Source of the DNA: JAZLIT01 sp045617525
GTDB lineage: Bacteria > Bacillota > Bacilli > Bacillales_A > Planococcaceae
Length of the DNA: 45,726 nucleotides
Assembly: GCA_045617525.1 (NCBI GenBank)
Contig: JAZLIT010000260.1
Coordinates: 1 to 45,726 of the forward strand
Direction of reading: 5' to 3'
Below are positions 1 to 8,008 of this stretch, in pieces (the first letter of the stretch is position 1; each line of letters starts with the position of its first letter). Below the pieces are notes generated by a model that was not told where the DNA came from, searched no databases, and saw only the letters and a program-made list of their open reading frames with translations. A program made the translations under genes and the position numbers.

Positions 1-412
1 TTTCCTGGATAAAACCTAGCATCTTATCATAACGGCCTGAAATACGTTCCTGCGTAAAAGGGTTCATTTTGTCGAATTCTTCTTTTAACTCTTCAAATTG
101 ACGGCGTTCCTTTACGAAGTTTGAAGCAGGTTCATGCTTGAAAATATAGTTTAAATGGAAAATTTGAAGTAGAGCTACCTCAGGATTTTCGAGGTTGTAC
201 ACAAATTTCAAATGCCAAACTGTGGTATAGGAAATAAATTGATCTACATACTCTGTTGCATATCGGTACGCATTTTTATCAATCAATAGCTCAATTGATT
301 TATGAATTTCAGCTAGCGAAAGGTTTATTTCAGCCAATGAATGATAAAATTTACGTGTTTTTTTAATGTTTTGCATTTCCAATGACTTAGTGAAATGTTT
401 ATTATATAGCAT
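1..412 (-). CDS. Hypothetical protein, partial (C-terminus outside window)
   Basis: An open frame runs from an ATG at 412 leftwards off the window edge without a stop (137 codons visible). The start is supported by a GGAGTGAGG ribosome binding site just upstream and a TATAAT-like -10 on the minus strand at 441-446. The product begins MLYNKHFTKSLEMQNIKKTR and is rich in charged and aromatic residues, with predicted helices, no signal peptide and no membrane segment. I do not recognise the family. The next gene to the right is also on the minus strand but is separated by about 60 bases. Confidence 0.6.
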   Translation of the reverse strand, partial: MLYNKHFTKSLEMQNIKKTRKFYHSLAEINLSLAEIHKSIELLIDKNAYRYATEYVDQFISYTTVWHLKFVYNLENPEVALLQIFHLNYIFKHEPASNFVKERRQFEELKEEFDKMNPFTQERISGRYDKMLGFIQE

Positions 413-471
413 AATTGCCTCACTCCTAAATGGTGAGTTCATTATACCAAAAGGCGCATGCTAATGGAATG

Positions 472-1203
472 TTATTGCCAAGTAAACCCTTTTTCCTTTA
501 AGAAGTCTTTAATTTCAGGGCGACGCTGAACTACAAGGAAGTCAGCCATTTGCTTCGTCCAAGTTGCTGTTTTTTGATTTGATGAGCGACTTTCATAATA
601 GGCTTCCATCGTTGCATCGTATTCATCTAATAATGTTTCGTATTGTGCGACGTTATAGCTATTTTCATGAAGTACCGCAGCGACAGGAAGACGTGGCTTC
701 GTTTCATTGCGTTTTGTGGGTGTTCCAATTGTCATTGCAAACATTGGGAAGACATATTCAGGAAGTTCGAATAGCTCGCTAATTTCTTTTGCGCTAGTAC
801 GTGCGCCGCCGATATAGCAAATGCCGTAGCCTTCAGCTTCAGCCGCAACCACAAAGTTTTGAGCGAATAATGCAACGTCCGTAATCCCAACTAATAGGTT
901 TTCTGCAGAATCAACAACGATCTCAACGCCATTTTTCTTTCCTGCTTCATGAAGGCGTTTAAAGTCTACACAGAATAAAAATGAACCACCTGCTGTTTGG
1001 AATTGGAATTCATTTTTAGAAAGCTCACCTAATTGTTTCTTTTTATCTTCGTCGGTTACCCAGATAACGCTATAGGCTTGTACGAAATGTGAACTTGCCG
1101 CCATTTGAGCCGTTTCGATTAGGTCAATAACGGTTTCACGAGGAATTGCTTCCCCTGTATATTTTCGGACTGATGAATGGCTACGTAATAATTTTTTTGT
1201 CAT
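472..1203 (-). CDS. NfsA-type NAD(P)H nitroreductase / FMN oxidoreductase
   Basis: A 243-residue flavoprotein of the nitroreductase superfamily, NfsA/YcnD-like branch, expected to bind FMN and reduce nitroaromatics, quinones or flavins with NADPH in the cytoplasm. Visible family features are the N-terminal LLRSHSSVRKYTGEAIP segment (FMN phosphate binding), AAQMAASSHFVQAYSVIWV, and EAEGYGICYIGGART about two thirds along, followed by MFAMTIGTPTKRNETKPRLP. The length matches the family. I chose the ATG at 1203 because AAGGGGAG lies 7 bases upstream; the frame stays open further upstream but without a ribosome binding site. The physiological substrate cannot be told from sequence. Confidence 0.88.
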   Translation of the reverse strand: MTKKLLRSHSSVRKYTGEAIPRETVIDLIETAQMAASSHFVQAYSVIWVTDEDKKKQLGELSKNEFQFQTAGGSFLFCVDFKRLHEAGKKNGVEIVVDSAENLLVGITDVALFAQNFVVAAEAEGYGICYIGGARTSAKEISELFELPEYVFPMFAMTIGTPTKRNETKPRLPVAAVLHENSYNVAQYETLLDEYDATMEAYYESRSSNQKTATWTKQMADFLVVQRRPEIKDFLKEKGFTWQ

Positions 1204-1226
1204 GTTTTTACTCCCCTTTATGTAGA

Positions 1227-1266
1227 AAAATAAGCTTAAAAGACTTGTGCCCAATAAGCTTATTTT
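1227..1266 (-). terminator. Rho-independent terminator of the DASS transporter gene
   Basis: An 11-bp perfect stem AAAATAAGCTT / AAGCTTATTTT with an 18-base loop lies 12 bases past the transporter stop codon. Read on the minus strand it is followed by a T-rich run. It sits in the short gap before the nitroreductase start. Confidence 0.7.
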
Positions 1267-1277
1267 AACCTAATTTC

Positions 1278-2756
1278 TTATAATAAACCAATCCACTGCC
1301 AGTAAGTAGCGCTAAGTAGAAGGATTAAAAGGTAACCGAAAATAGTTAATGGAATTCCTGATTTCAAGAAATCTTTCGTTGTAAATGCACCTGTACCGTA
1401 AGCAAGCATGTTTTGCGGTGCGCTAATTGGCAGTAAGAAACCGAAGCTGATGACGAATTGTTGAATCAACACGAAACCTACTTGCTGATCGCCATTTGCT
1501 GTAACTGTAGAAGCTAGGACGATGAATACTGGAATTAGGGCAGATGCCAAACTTGTTGCACTTGCGAACCCTAAGTGAATTAATATATTGAATATTGTTA
1601 CGATTGCAATTGTTGCAAGTAGCGGCATTGTATCAAGTCCAAGCGAACCAAATACTGCATCAGATAGCCATTGTGCACCTTTTGTGTTTAATAATACAGT
1701 ACCGAGTGCAATACCTACTGCGAAAACGATAATTGTACCCCAAGGAATTAAGCGTTCGACTTCATTCCACGTGTAAACACCAATTTTAGGTGTTAATAAT
1801 ATCGCGATTGCTACGATTGTTACTGTCGTAGTATCGAATGGGTGAAGAATACCTTCAGTTGCCCAGAGGAATAATAATGCTACTGATGTAATGATTAAGC
1901 GAATTTCTTTCCCTTTTAGAGGTCCTAATTCTGCTAATTGCTTTTTAATTACCTCTTTACCACCTTCAACTGTATCTGTTTCAGGTTTGATTAATTTAAT
2001 CATAATGAAGTAAAGTGCAATCGACATTAAAATAGAAAATGGTGCTGCGTATAAGAACCATGCGCTCCAGGTAACAGAAACACCAAACTGATCCTCAATA
2101 AAACCTAATGCAACCATGTTTTGCGCTGCACCCGTTTTAATACCAACGTTCCAAATTGAAACGGATTGAACGGCTGTAATTACAAGTAGGGCAGCAAGTC
2201 GGCTATCTTTTGCAAGACCGAAAGCAGCAACCATACCCATTAAGATTGGAACAACGGCACCAGCACGAGCAGTCGCACTTGGCACGAAGAATGCTAAAAT
2301 AATTGATACGATAATTGCACCAGCAACAATTGCCTTTGTTTTTGTGCCCACTAAATTTAAGATCCAAAGGGCTAAACGTTTATGTAGGTTTGTGACCTGC
2401 ATGGCAGTTGCTAAAAATAATGCGGCAGCAACAAGTGCTACTGCTGAGTTGCTGAAGCCACCTAAAGCCATTTTAAGTGAATCTTTTGTGCCTAATGTGA
2501 CTGATGGATCTTCCATAGAAGGAGCCAAACCTAACATTAAGGTAATTAATCCGATGATCATGGCTGAACTTACTGGGTATGAAACAGCTTCAGTTACCCA
2601 TAAGATTACTGCAAATGCTAGAATTGCTAGTGCGCGTTGCCCCATTACCGGTAAATCACCGTTATTAGGAAGTAATGTAATAATGATTAGTGCAGCAAAT
2701 GCTAATAGAATCCAAATTCCTTTCAAGTTGCGTTTTTCAGTCGTCTGAGAATTCAT
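1278..2756 (-). CDS. DASS/SLC13-family sodium-coupled anion (dicarboxylate or sulfate) symporter
   Basis: A 492-residue integral membrane protein of the divalent anion:Na+ symporter family (SLC13/CitT). At least ten hydrophobic segments are visible, from LLAFAALIIITLLP near residue 20 to IFGYLLILLLSATYWQW at the C-terminus. The two repeats each carry the family's polar hairpin region, seen as KTGAAQNMVA and SAPQNMLAYGTG, which form the anion and Na+ sites in known members. Likely substrates are C4-dicarboxylates, citrate or sulfate; the sequence alone does not decide. The ATG at 2756 is preceded by AAGGAAGG at 9 bases, so the 25 extra codons upstream are unlikely to be translated. Confidence 0.88.
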   Translation of the reverse strand: MNSQTTEKRNLKGIWILLAFAALIIITLLPNNGDLPVMGQRALAILAFAVILWVTEAVSYPVSSAMIIGLITLMLGLAPSMEDPSVTLGTKDSLKMALGGFSNSAVALVAAALFLATAMQVTNLHKRLALWILNLVGTKTKAIVAGAIIVSIILAFFVPSATARAGAVVPILMGMVAAFGLAKDSRLAALLVITAVQSVSIWNVGIKTGAAQNMVALGFIEDQFGVSVTWSAWFLYAAPFSILMSIALYFIMIKLIKPETDTVEGGKEVIKKQLAELGPLKGKEIRLIITSVALLFLWATEGILHPFDTTTVTIVAIAILLTPKIGVYTWNEVERLIPWGTIIVFAVGIALGTVLLNTKGAQWLSDAVFGSLGLDTMPLLATIAIVTIFNILIHLGFASATSLASALIPVFIVLASTVTANGDQQVGFVLIQQFVISFGFLLPISAPQNMLAYGTGAFTTKDFLKSGIPLTIFGYLLILLLSATYWQWIGLL

Positions 2757-3013
2757 GCGTAAACACCTTCCTTTATTATATTTGGAAAAAAATAGCATCA
2801 AACATCTATGTGTTGGACACGTTTCTTGCAATACCGATATAGAAGAGAGGACTTTAAGGGGTAAGGATATGACTATTGGAATTGTTATTTTAATTTTAAC
2901 AATTACTAGTAAATAAAACTGTTAAATAATAGTGAATTATTATTGTAATATACCCTTGAATTCACAAATAATACGCAATAAACTAAACTTATCTGAACAA
3001 TCGGAATTAACTG

Positions 3014-3043
3014 TTGACTTTTATTGTCATAGTGAATTATACT
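3014..3043 (+). promoter_or_regulatory. Sigma-A-type promoter of the metY riboswitch transcript
   Basis: TTGACT (3014-3019) and TATACT (3038-3043) are separated by 18 bases and lie about 30 bases before the S-box element, as expected for a sigma-A promoter driving the metY leader. Confidence 0.7.
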
Positions 3044-3074
3044 TTGAAACAACGATGGAACATAAATCACATAA

Positions 3075-3187
3075 CTCTTATCAAGAGCGACGGAGGGAAT
3101 AGGCCCTATGATGTCCAGCAACCAGTGAGTGACGAACTGACTAAGGTGCTAATTCCTACAAAGTACACGTACTTTGAAAGATAAGAG
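3075..3187 (+). promoter_or_regulatory. SAM-I (S-box) riboswitch
   Basis: The closing P1 stem is CTCTTATC / GATAAGAG. Inside lie the S-box landmarks: GGAGGGAATAGGCCCTATGA, then CCAGCAACC, then GGTGCTAATTCCTAC, which are the conserved SAM-binding core of the class. It lies between a promoter and a terminator hairpin ahead of metY. Known S-boxes turn transcription off when S-adenosylmethionine is abundant. The 3' P1 strand continues as AAGAGGAGGT, which can pair with the terminator 5' arm ACCCTCTT and so act as the antiterminator. Confidence 0.96.
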
Positions 3188-3211
3188 GAGGTAAACTTGC
3201 TCATTTGCGGG

Positions 3212-3241
3212 ACCCTCTTCTTAACAGAAGAGGGTTTTTTG
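3212..3241 (+). terminator. Riboswitch-controlled terminator before metY
   Basis: A 9-bp stem ACCCTCTTC / GAAGAGGGT with a six-base loop, followed by a run of six T. It follows the S-box directly and is its expression platform. Confidence 0.95.
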
Positions 3242-3311
3242 TTTTCCTAAAAACCCTCCTCAAATTACGCCGATCAAAACCATCGAAATTAATTTTAGGA
3301 GGAATAATCAA

Positions 3312-4613
3312 ATGGCATTAAAACCAGAAACTTTATTATTACATGGCGGTCAAAGGCCAGATCCTGTTACAGGAGCAATCGCGGTTCCGATTTATCGTAC
3401 AACTGCCTATGCATTTAAGGACACTGCTCATGCGCAACGTCTTTTTGCCCTACAGGAAACAGGCAATATTTACTCACGTATTATGAACCCAACTGTTGCT
3501 GCGTTTGAAGAACGTGTTGCTTTACTTGAAGGCGGAACAGCTGCAGTAGGACTTTCATCTGGTGCAGCAGCTGTAGCATTCTCGATTTTAAATGTTGCTC
3601 AAGCAGGAGATGAAATTGTAGCGGCTAGCTCACTTTACGGCGGCACATACAATTTATTTGCGACAACATTACCTCGTTACGGTATTACAGTGAAATTTGT
3701 GGATGAATCAGATCCAGAGAATTTCCGCACAGCGATTAATGAAAAAACGCGCGCTGTATTTGCGGAAATTATCGGTAACCCAAGTTTAAACGTATTAGAT
3801 GTTGAGGCTGTAGCGAATATCGCACACGAATTCGGTCTGCCATTATTAATCGATAGCACATTTGCTTCTCCATATGGCGCGAATCCAATTGAATTTGGTG
3901 CAGATGTAATTATTCACTCAGCAACAAAATGGATTGGTGGACATGGTACGACAATCGGCGGCATCGTTGTAGATGCTGGGAAATTTGATTGGACGCAGGG
4001 TCGTCATTCAGGCTACACAGAGCCAGATAGTTCTTATCATGGCATTCGTTATGGAATTGATGCGGCGAGTGCGGCATTTGCAACGCGTTTACGTGTACAA
4101 TTACTGCGTGATTTTGGTCCGACATTATCGGCTGATGCGGCATTTAACTTTTTACAAGGACTTGAAACGCTTCATTTGCGTATTGTCCGTCATAACGAAA
4201 ATGCTCAAAAAGTAGCTGAATATTTACGCAACCACCCATTTGTGGACTATGTAAATTACAATGGCTTTGAAGATTTCCCTTCACATGAATTAGCGAATAA
4301 ATATTTGAAAAATGGCTATGGCTCAATTATTACGTTCGGCATTAAAGGAGGGCGTGAAGCAGGTCGACAAGTAATCGACAATGTAGAATTATTCTCACAT
4401 GTTGCCAATGTGGGTGATGCGAAGTCATTAATTATCCATCCAGCTTCAACAACGCATCAGCAATTATCTACGGAAGAGTTAAAAAATGCAGGTGTATTAG
4501 AGGAGCTCATTCGCTTATCTATTGGCCTTGAAAACGTAGAGGATATTATTGCAGATTTAGAACAGGCAATTGTGAAGGCGCAGGAGCAAGTAAGCGCAGG
4601 AGCAAACGCATAA
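3312..4613 (+). CDS. metY: O-acetylhomoserine (thiol)-lyase
   Basis: A 433-residue PLP enzyme of the Cys/Met metabolism family, expected to convert O-acetylhomoserine plus sulfide (or methanethiol) to homocysteine (or methionine). The segment NIYSRIMNPTVAAFEERVA and the glycine-rich LSSGAAA are typical. The PLP lysine is K206 in SATKWIGGHG. The insert around residues 220-260, with GFDWTQGR-like and YHGI sequence, is typical of MetY rather than the shorter cystathionine synthases. The start has TTAGGAGGAATAATCAA upstream. Regulation is through the SAM riboswitch and terminator in its leader. It stands alone, without metX beside it. Length and motifs are complete. Confidence 0.95.
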   Translation: MALKPETLLLHGGQRPDPVTGAIAVPIYRTTAYAFKDTAHAQRLFALQETGNIYSRIMNPTVAAFEERVALLEGGTAAVGLSSGAAAVAFSILNVAQAGDEIVAASSLYGGTYNLFATTLPRYGITVKFVDESDPENFRTAINEKTRAVFAEIIGNPSLNVLDVEAVANIAHEFGLPLLIDSTFASPYGANPIEFGADVIIHSATKWIGGHGTTIGGIVVDAGKFDWTQGRHSGYTEPDSSYHGIRYGIDAASAAFATRLRVQLLRDFGPTLSADAAFNFLQGLETLHLRIVRHNENAQKVAEYLRNHPFVDYVNYNGFEDFPSHELANKYLKNGYGSIITFGIKGGREAGRQVIDNVELFSHVANVGDAKSLIIHPASTTHQQLSTEELKNAGVLEELIRLSIGLENVEDIIADLEQAIVKAQEQVSAGANA

Positions 4614-4635
4614 AATAAAATAAAATAAAATAAAA
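4611..4635. repeat. Pentanucleotide tandem repeat (TAAAA)x5
   Basis: Five exact copies of TAAAA begin at the metY stop codon itself. Such a short tandem tract can change length by slippage; here it only affects the 3' untranslated end. Confidence 0.9.
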
Positions 4636-4636
4636 T

Positions 4637-4672
4637 AGTGGCACCTTGTGTAAAGAGCACAAGGTGTCACTT
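4637..4672 (+). terminator. Hairpin after metY, probable terminator
   Basis: A 14-base arm AGTGGCACCTTGTG pairs with CACAAGGTGTCACT (one G-T pair). On the plus strand it is followed by TTATAAAAAA rather than a T run, so termination there is uncertain. The A-rich TAAAA repeat on its left gives a T-rich run for minus-strand transcripts. Confidence 0.5.
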
Positions 4673-4708
4673 ATAAAAAAACAATACCAAGTAAAAGTAT
4701 ATGTTTTA

Positions 4709-4743
4709 TTGACATAGTTAATCCCTACCAATATAATAGGGAT
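4709..4743 (+). promoter_or_regulatory. Consensus sigma-A promoter overlapped by a palindromic operator
   Basis: TTGACA (4709-4714) and TATAAT (4732-4737) match both consensus boxes exactly, with a 17-base spacer. The inverted repeat ATCCCTA (4721-4727) / TAGGGAT (4737-4743) spans the -10 box, a placement typical of repressor sites. Directly downstream a 13-bp unit ACAACTAGAAATT is repeated in tandem (4745-4770). Confidence 0.75.
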
Positions 4744-4744
4744 A

Positions 4745-4774
4745 ACAACTAGAAATTACAACTAGAAATTACAA
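4745..4774. repeat. 13-bp tandem duplication in a 5' leader
   Basis: ACAACTAGAAATT occurs twice in tandem (4745-4757, 4758-4770) plus four bases of a third copy, just downstream of the promoter at 4709. Confidence 0.85.
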
Positions 4775-4808
4775 TTGTTTTCATAGTGTTCCCCCACTAT
4801 AAAGACTA

Positions 4809-4841
4809 GAAGAGGCGCAGGTCACCCATTGCAGCCTCTTC
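4809..4841 (+). promoter_or_regulatory. Leader hairpin before the small Panacea-like gene
   Basis: An 8-bp perfect stem GAAGAGGC / GCCTCTTC with a 17-base loop, ending about 30 bases before the start codon. No T run follows, so a terminator is unlikely; it may affect mRNA stability or translation. Confidence 0.4.
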
Positions 4842-4870
4842 ATCTATAAATTCGAGAAGGAGTGTTGAAC

Positions 4871-5254
4871 ATGGGAAGTGTATATAGTGCGCAAAATGTA
4901 GCTGCGTATTTAATTTACGAACTAAAAGAACAAGCTTATTTTCTAAATCAAAGAGAGTTACAGCAATTACTTGCTAACGTTGATTCGATGTGGAACAAGG
5001 TGTTCGGCCACTGTGCATTCACTGAAGCAACGCAAACCGACTCGCAATATTACGTCCGTGAGGTTTTTGAATCTTACAATGAACAGGATAAGCACATAAT
5101 TGAGGAGCCAGCACGGGAGTGGTTTTTACAATATGGTTGTTTTCAATTGGAATACCGTCCATATGGCGTGCCAGCGTATAGCCAAATTGAAACGATCCTA
5201 ATGGAAAAAATAATAAAAAACTTTACATGCAAACGTTTAACGTATGCGAGTTAA
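4871..5254 (+). CDS. Small cytoplasmic protein, possible SocA/Panacea (DUF4065)-like
   Basis: A 127-residue soluble protein. The ATG at 4871 has GAGAAGGAG at 8 bases; an in-frame GTG at 4862 overlaps that site and is rejected. The N-terminal half, AQNVAAYLIYELKEQ, then NQRELQQLLANVDSMW, then KVFGHCAFTEA and VREVFESYNE, follows the helix order and spacing of the SocA-like Panacea domain (there A..FIY, L.LQKLLYYAQ..., FG.PLF.E and V...Y..Y). Panacea proteins are known as antitoxins or proteolytic adaptors. No toxin gene is adjacent: hom follows after a terminator. The assignment is by pattern only and could be wrong. A strong promoter with an operator-like palindrome lies upstream. Confidence 0.6.
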   Translation: MGSVYSAQNVAAYLIYELKEQAYFLNQRELQQLLANVDSMWNKVFGHCAFTEATQTDSQYYVREVFESYNEQDKHIIEEPAREWFLQYGCFQLEYRPYGVPAYSQIETILMEKIIKNFTCKRLTYAS

Positions 5255-5272
5255 ATAGTTGATATAGCGCAG

Positions 5273-5309
5273 TACCTTTAACGTTGAAACACGGGAAAGG
5301 TATTTTTTT
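5273..5309 (+). terminator. Rho-independent terminator
   Basis: Stem TACCTTT / AAAGGTA followed by seven T, 18 bases after the stop codon of the small Panacea-like gene. Confidence 0.75.
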
Positions 5310-5503
5310 CTGTTTTGAGTAGCAAATTTTGCGCTTAAGGTAGAGGGAACGCTAAAAAAATGAACACTCAAGAAAAACAAATGTCCATTTAAGGGGGAAT
5401 TGTCTTGTTTAAGGGCGCTAAATACGATAGAATTTCATTTAAGTAATTTTTTTAAAAATCAAAAATTTTAAAATGCAGTAAAAATTTTGGAGGCGGAACT
5501 TCT

Positions 5504-6490
5504 ATGGAAACAATAAAAGCGGCCATTTTAGGATTTGGTACAGTAGGGCAAGGCATTTACCATATATTAAATGAAAAACGGGAAGAGCTAAAGGAAAAGC
5601 TGGGCGTCGAGCTAGAGATAGCGAAAATCTTAGTGACAAACACATCCCGTGAAAGAGTGCCAGGCACAATGCACCTTTTAACGGATGATATAAATGAAGT
5701 ACTTGCAGTGCCGGGGATTCAAATTGTCTTTGAAGCGATTGTAAATGAGGAGCCGGCTTTCTCTTATTTAAAGGCAGCTATACAGAATAAGTGCCATGTC
5801 ATTACAGCAAATAAAGTTATGTTTGCTAAACGCGGCAAGGAACTTGAGCAATTAGCCGCAAAAAACGGGGTACGTGTCGGATATGAAGCATCAGTAGCTG
5901 GTGGTGTACCAATTATTAAAACAATGAAAAATATATTACTTGTAAATGATGTAAGCCACGTTCAAGGAATTTTAAATGGTACAACAAACTACATTTTGAC
6001 GAAAATGCGTGCGGAGGGGCAATGCTTTGATAATGCATTAATTGCAGCGCAAGCACTAGGTTATGCAGAAGCAGACCCATTTAATGATATTTCTGGGCAA
6101 GATGCATTCAAAAAGCTAATGATCCTTTCTTCACTTGCTTTTAATGAACAGCCTGATTGGTCACAAGTTGAGGTAATAGGCATCGATACAATCACAGCAG
6201 AAATGGTCCAGGATGCCACGGATAAAGGCTTACGTTATCGCCATGTTGCAGAGGTTGAAAAGAGGGCAGATGGTAAAATTGTCGGGAAGGTAGCCCCACT
6301 ACTTGTCGATAAAGATCATCCACTATACCCTGTCGAGGATATATTCAACGCCATCTCAATGGAGACAAATTACATCGGAACGCTAACATTAATTGGACCT
6401 GGCGCGGGCATGTATCCAACAGCCTCAGTTATGGTTGAAGATTATGCAGATATTATTCGCAATAAGCTTGTATATGTACATTCAATCTAA
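5504..6490 (+). CDS. hom: Homoserine dehydrogenase, short form without ACT domain
   Basis: A 328-residue NAD(P)-dependent oxidoreductase that would reduce aspartate semialdehyde to homoserine, the branch point to threonine and methionine. The N-terminal Rossmann glycine motif is GFGTVGQG (residues 9-16). The catalytic domain shows ITANKVMFAKRG, YEASVAGGVPII, GILNGTTNYILTKM and LGYAEADPFNDISGQDA, all diagnostic. Typical Bacillus Hom is about 430 residues with a C-terminal regulatory ACT domain; here the protein ends right after the catalytic domain at GPGAGMYPTASVMVEDYADI. The start has GGAGGCGG upstream. A second full-length hom may exist elsewhere in the genome. The 250 bases upstream hold a terminator and only a weak promoter candidate (TTGTCT 5400, TACGAT 5423). 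Confidence 0.92.
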   Translation: METIKAAILGFGTVGQGIYHILNEKREELKEKLGVELEIAKILVTNTSRERVPGTMHLLTDDINEVLAVPGIQIVFEAIVNEEPAFSYLKAAIQNKCHVITANKVMFAKRGKELEQLAAKNGVRVGYEASVAGGVPIIKTMKNILLVNDVSHVQGILNGTTNYILTKMRAEGQCFDNALIAAQALGYAEADPFNDISGQDAFKKLMILSSLAFNEQPDWSQVEVIGIDTITAEMVQDATDKGLRYRHVAEVEKRADGKIVGKVAPLLVDKDHPLYPVEDIFNAISMETNYIGTLTLIGPGAGMYPTASVMVEDYADIIRNKLVYVHSI

Positions 6491-6503
6491 ATTTAATAAC
6501 AAA

Positions 6504-6550
6504 AAAATCGCTATTCATGCCACGCGTCGTGAGCTGAATAGCGATTTTCT
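6504..6550 (+). terminator. Strong terminator after hom (works on both strands)
   Basis: A 14-bp perfect stem AAAATCGCTATTCA / TGAATAGCGATTTT encloses a second small stem CACG/CGTG. T-rich sequence follows on both strands. It lies between hom and the convergent small HTH gene. Confidence 0.88.
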
Positions 6551-6607
6551 AATTTTAACGGTTGACGCTTATAAGTTGTTTTATAGCATTACCCGAATAG
6601 TTCTTAG

Positions 6608-6838
6608 TTAATCTTCATCTTTAACATCGATATCTTCAGGAATCGGGGTGTTTTTCCAAATTTCGATTTCCTCTTTAATGCGTTCGATTTGCTGGTGGTA
6701 TGTGTCAAATTGTGCGCCATTTACGAGATAATGCTCACCGTCAAAAACCGCGCGAATACGGCCATTATAAATATACTGAAGTACCTGTTCTTCTGGCATG
6801 TTTAGTTCAATCGCTGTTTGTTCTACAGACTTATACAT
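6608..6838 (-). CDS. Small helix-turn-helix / excisionase-like DNA-binding protein
   Basis: A 76-residue protein. Residues 1-45, with KSVEQTAIELNMPEEQVLQY then NGRIRAVFDGEHYLVN, have the layout of the MerR/excisionase-type winged helix used in small DNA-binding proteins (helix, turn, recognition helix, then a beta wing). Residues 46-76 are a charged helix and an acidic tail. The ATG at 6838 has AAGGGAG at 9 bases. It has no partner gene next to it and no sign of a neighbouring prophage, so it is probably a housekeeping regulator of unknown target. Confidence 0.75.
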   Translation of the reverse strand: MYKSVEQTAIELNMPEEQVLQYIYNGRIRAVFDGEHYLVNGAQFDTYHQQIERIKEEIEIWKNTPIPEDIDVKDED

Positions 6839-6977
6839 TTATAGGAACTCCCTTAATTTTATATATGATGCTTCTATTATAGTCGAGTTTTCATAACAAT
6901 TCATCTCACAGGCTATACGCAGACATTTTTATAAGAGGGGATTTCGCCCTTTTGCGTAGCAGCAGTGCGCTCCGAAG

Positions 6978-7724
6978 TTGCTTGGGGGTGTGCTATTAAT
7001 TGTGTTAGTGTTTATGCGAAAAATTAATTTTGCGAACTGGTCGTGGAAGTGGACAATCCTTGCTGCACTTTTAATCGCGCTGTTCCAAAGCTCATTTTTC
7101 ACATCGGTACGCTATACAGGTGTCGCGATTGGAACGGTTGTGACCATAGGGAGCTCGCCCATTTTCACCGGGATTTTCGATTGGCTATTGTTTAAGCGTC
7201 GTCCAACACGGGTTTGGGCAACTGCAACTATACTTGCAATTATCGGTGTTGTACTCCTATTTGTGGACAGTTGCGAAGCAGTAGTGGAGCCGTTTGGCGT
7301 CATGTTAGCTCTGTGCGCAGGGATGTTGTTTGCATTGTATACAATAAGTAGTAAGAAGTTAATGGAGCGTGAAGATACGTTACCAGCTGTTGCGATGACG
7401 TTCACAATTTGCGCGATAATGCTACTACCGTTAGCAGCACGCGATGGATTTGGATGGATGACAGTGAGTGGGAATGTATGGCCAATGCTGTTCATGGCGC
7501 TAGTTGCAACATCACTTGCATATATATTATTTTTAGCGGGACTGCAAAAAATTAACGCGTCCTCTGCTGTCACATTGAGCTTGGCGGAGCCTTTAACTGC
7601 TGCGCTACTCAGTGTGTTTTTGCTCGGGGAGTATTTAAGCTCGACGTCATGGGGCGGCATGCTGCTGGTGTTGTGCGGGATTATATTACTGACATTTGGC
7701 ACGCGACAGAAGCAGTTTTTGTGA
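6978..7724 (+). pseudogene. EamA/DMT-family transporter, 5'-truncated
   Basis: The 248 codons encode most of a drug/metabolite transporter with two EamA repeats. The first repeat is cut short and starts inside TM2 (GGVLLIVLVFMRKINFANW). The second is complete, from FGVMLALCAGMLFALYTISS to GGMLLVLCGIILLTFGTRQ. Family members are about 290-300 residues with ten membrane spans; roughly the first 45 residues, including TM1, are absent. The first usable codon is a TTG at 6978 without a ribosome binding site. In another frame just upstream the sequence encodes SSALR, resembling the ALRLLLGG entry to TM2, which suggests a one-base frameshift near 6970. It is probably not functional. Confidence 0.7.
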
Positions 7725-7849
7725 TGAACTTGCGTTAATGAACGCGGAAAGATCTCAGGTTCTAGCAAGGATGAAGGCGCGCGAACAAGTAATAAGAGGT
7801 TTTTAATCGATTTATGTGCTCGTGCAGGGGGGACATTAGAGGGTTAAAA

Positions 7850-7985
7850 GTTATTAGTCAAAATTGTGACCATATTAGTAAAAATTTAGAGGTTATTAGT
7901 CAGATTTGTGATCATATTAGTCAAAATTTCAAGGTTATTAGTCAATTTATAAAAAACTACCATTATTAAAGGAGTTATTAGTAAG
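7850..7985. repeat. Tandem repeat, 42-bp period built of 21-bp half units
   Basis: GTTATTAGTCA begins at 7850, 7892 and 7934 (exact 42-bp period), with a degraded fourth copy at 7974. Within each period a second half-unit, CATATTAGT, lies 21 bases on, so the basic unit is about 21 bp with the core TATTAGTCAAAATTT. It is non-coding and lies between a broken transporter gene and a long hairpin. Confidence 0.8.
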
Positions 7986-8008
7986 TTTCGCTCTTCTCCC
8001 CCGCGCGC

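Noticed and set aside
2344..2748. 134-codon plus-strand frame inside the DASS transporter gene
   Set aside because: Antisense shadow of a well-supported membrane protein gene.
2869..2916. 15-codon hydrophobic peptide (MTIGIVILILTITSK) with an upstream AAGGGG
   Set aside because: Too short to separate from chance in AT-rich DNA; no partner or conservation can be seen here.
5360..5392. 10-codon possible leader peptide before hom
   Set aside because: No run of regulatory codons such as Thr or Met and no attenuator hairpin follows it.
7850..7985. CRISPR array
   Set aside because: Repeats are contiguous 21/42-bp units without unique spacers, and no cas genes are present.
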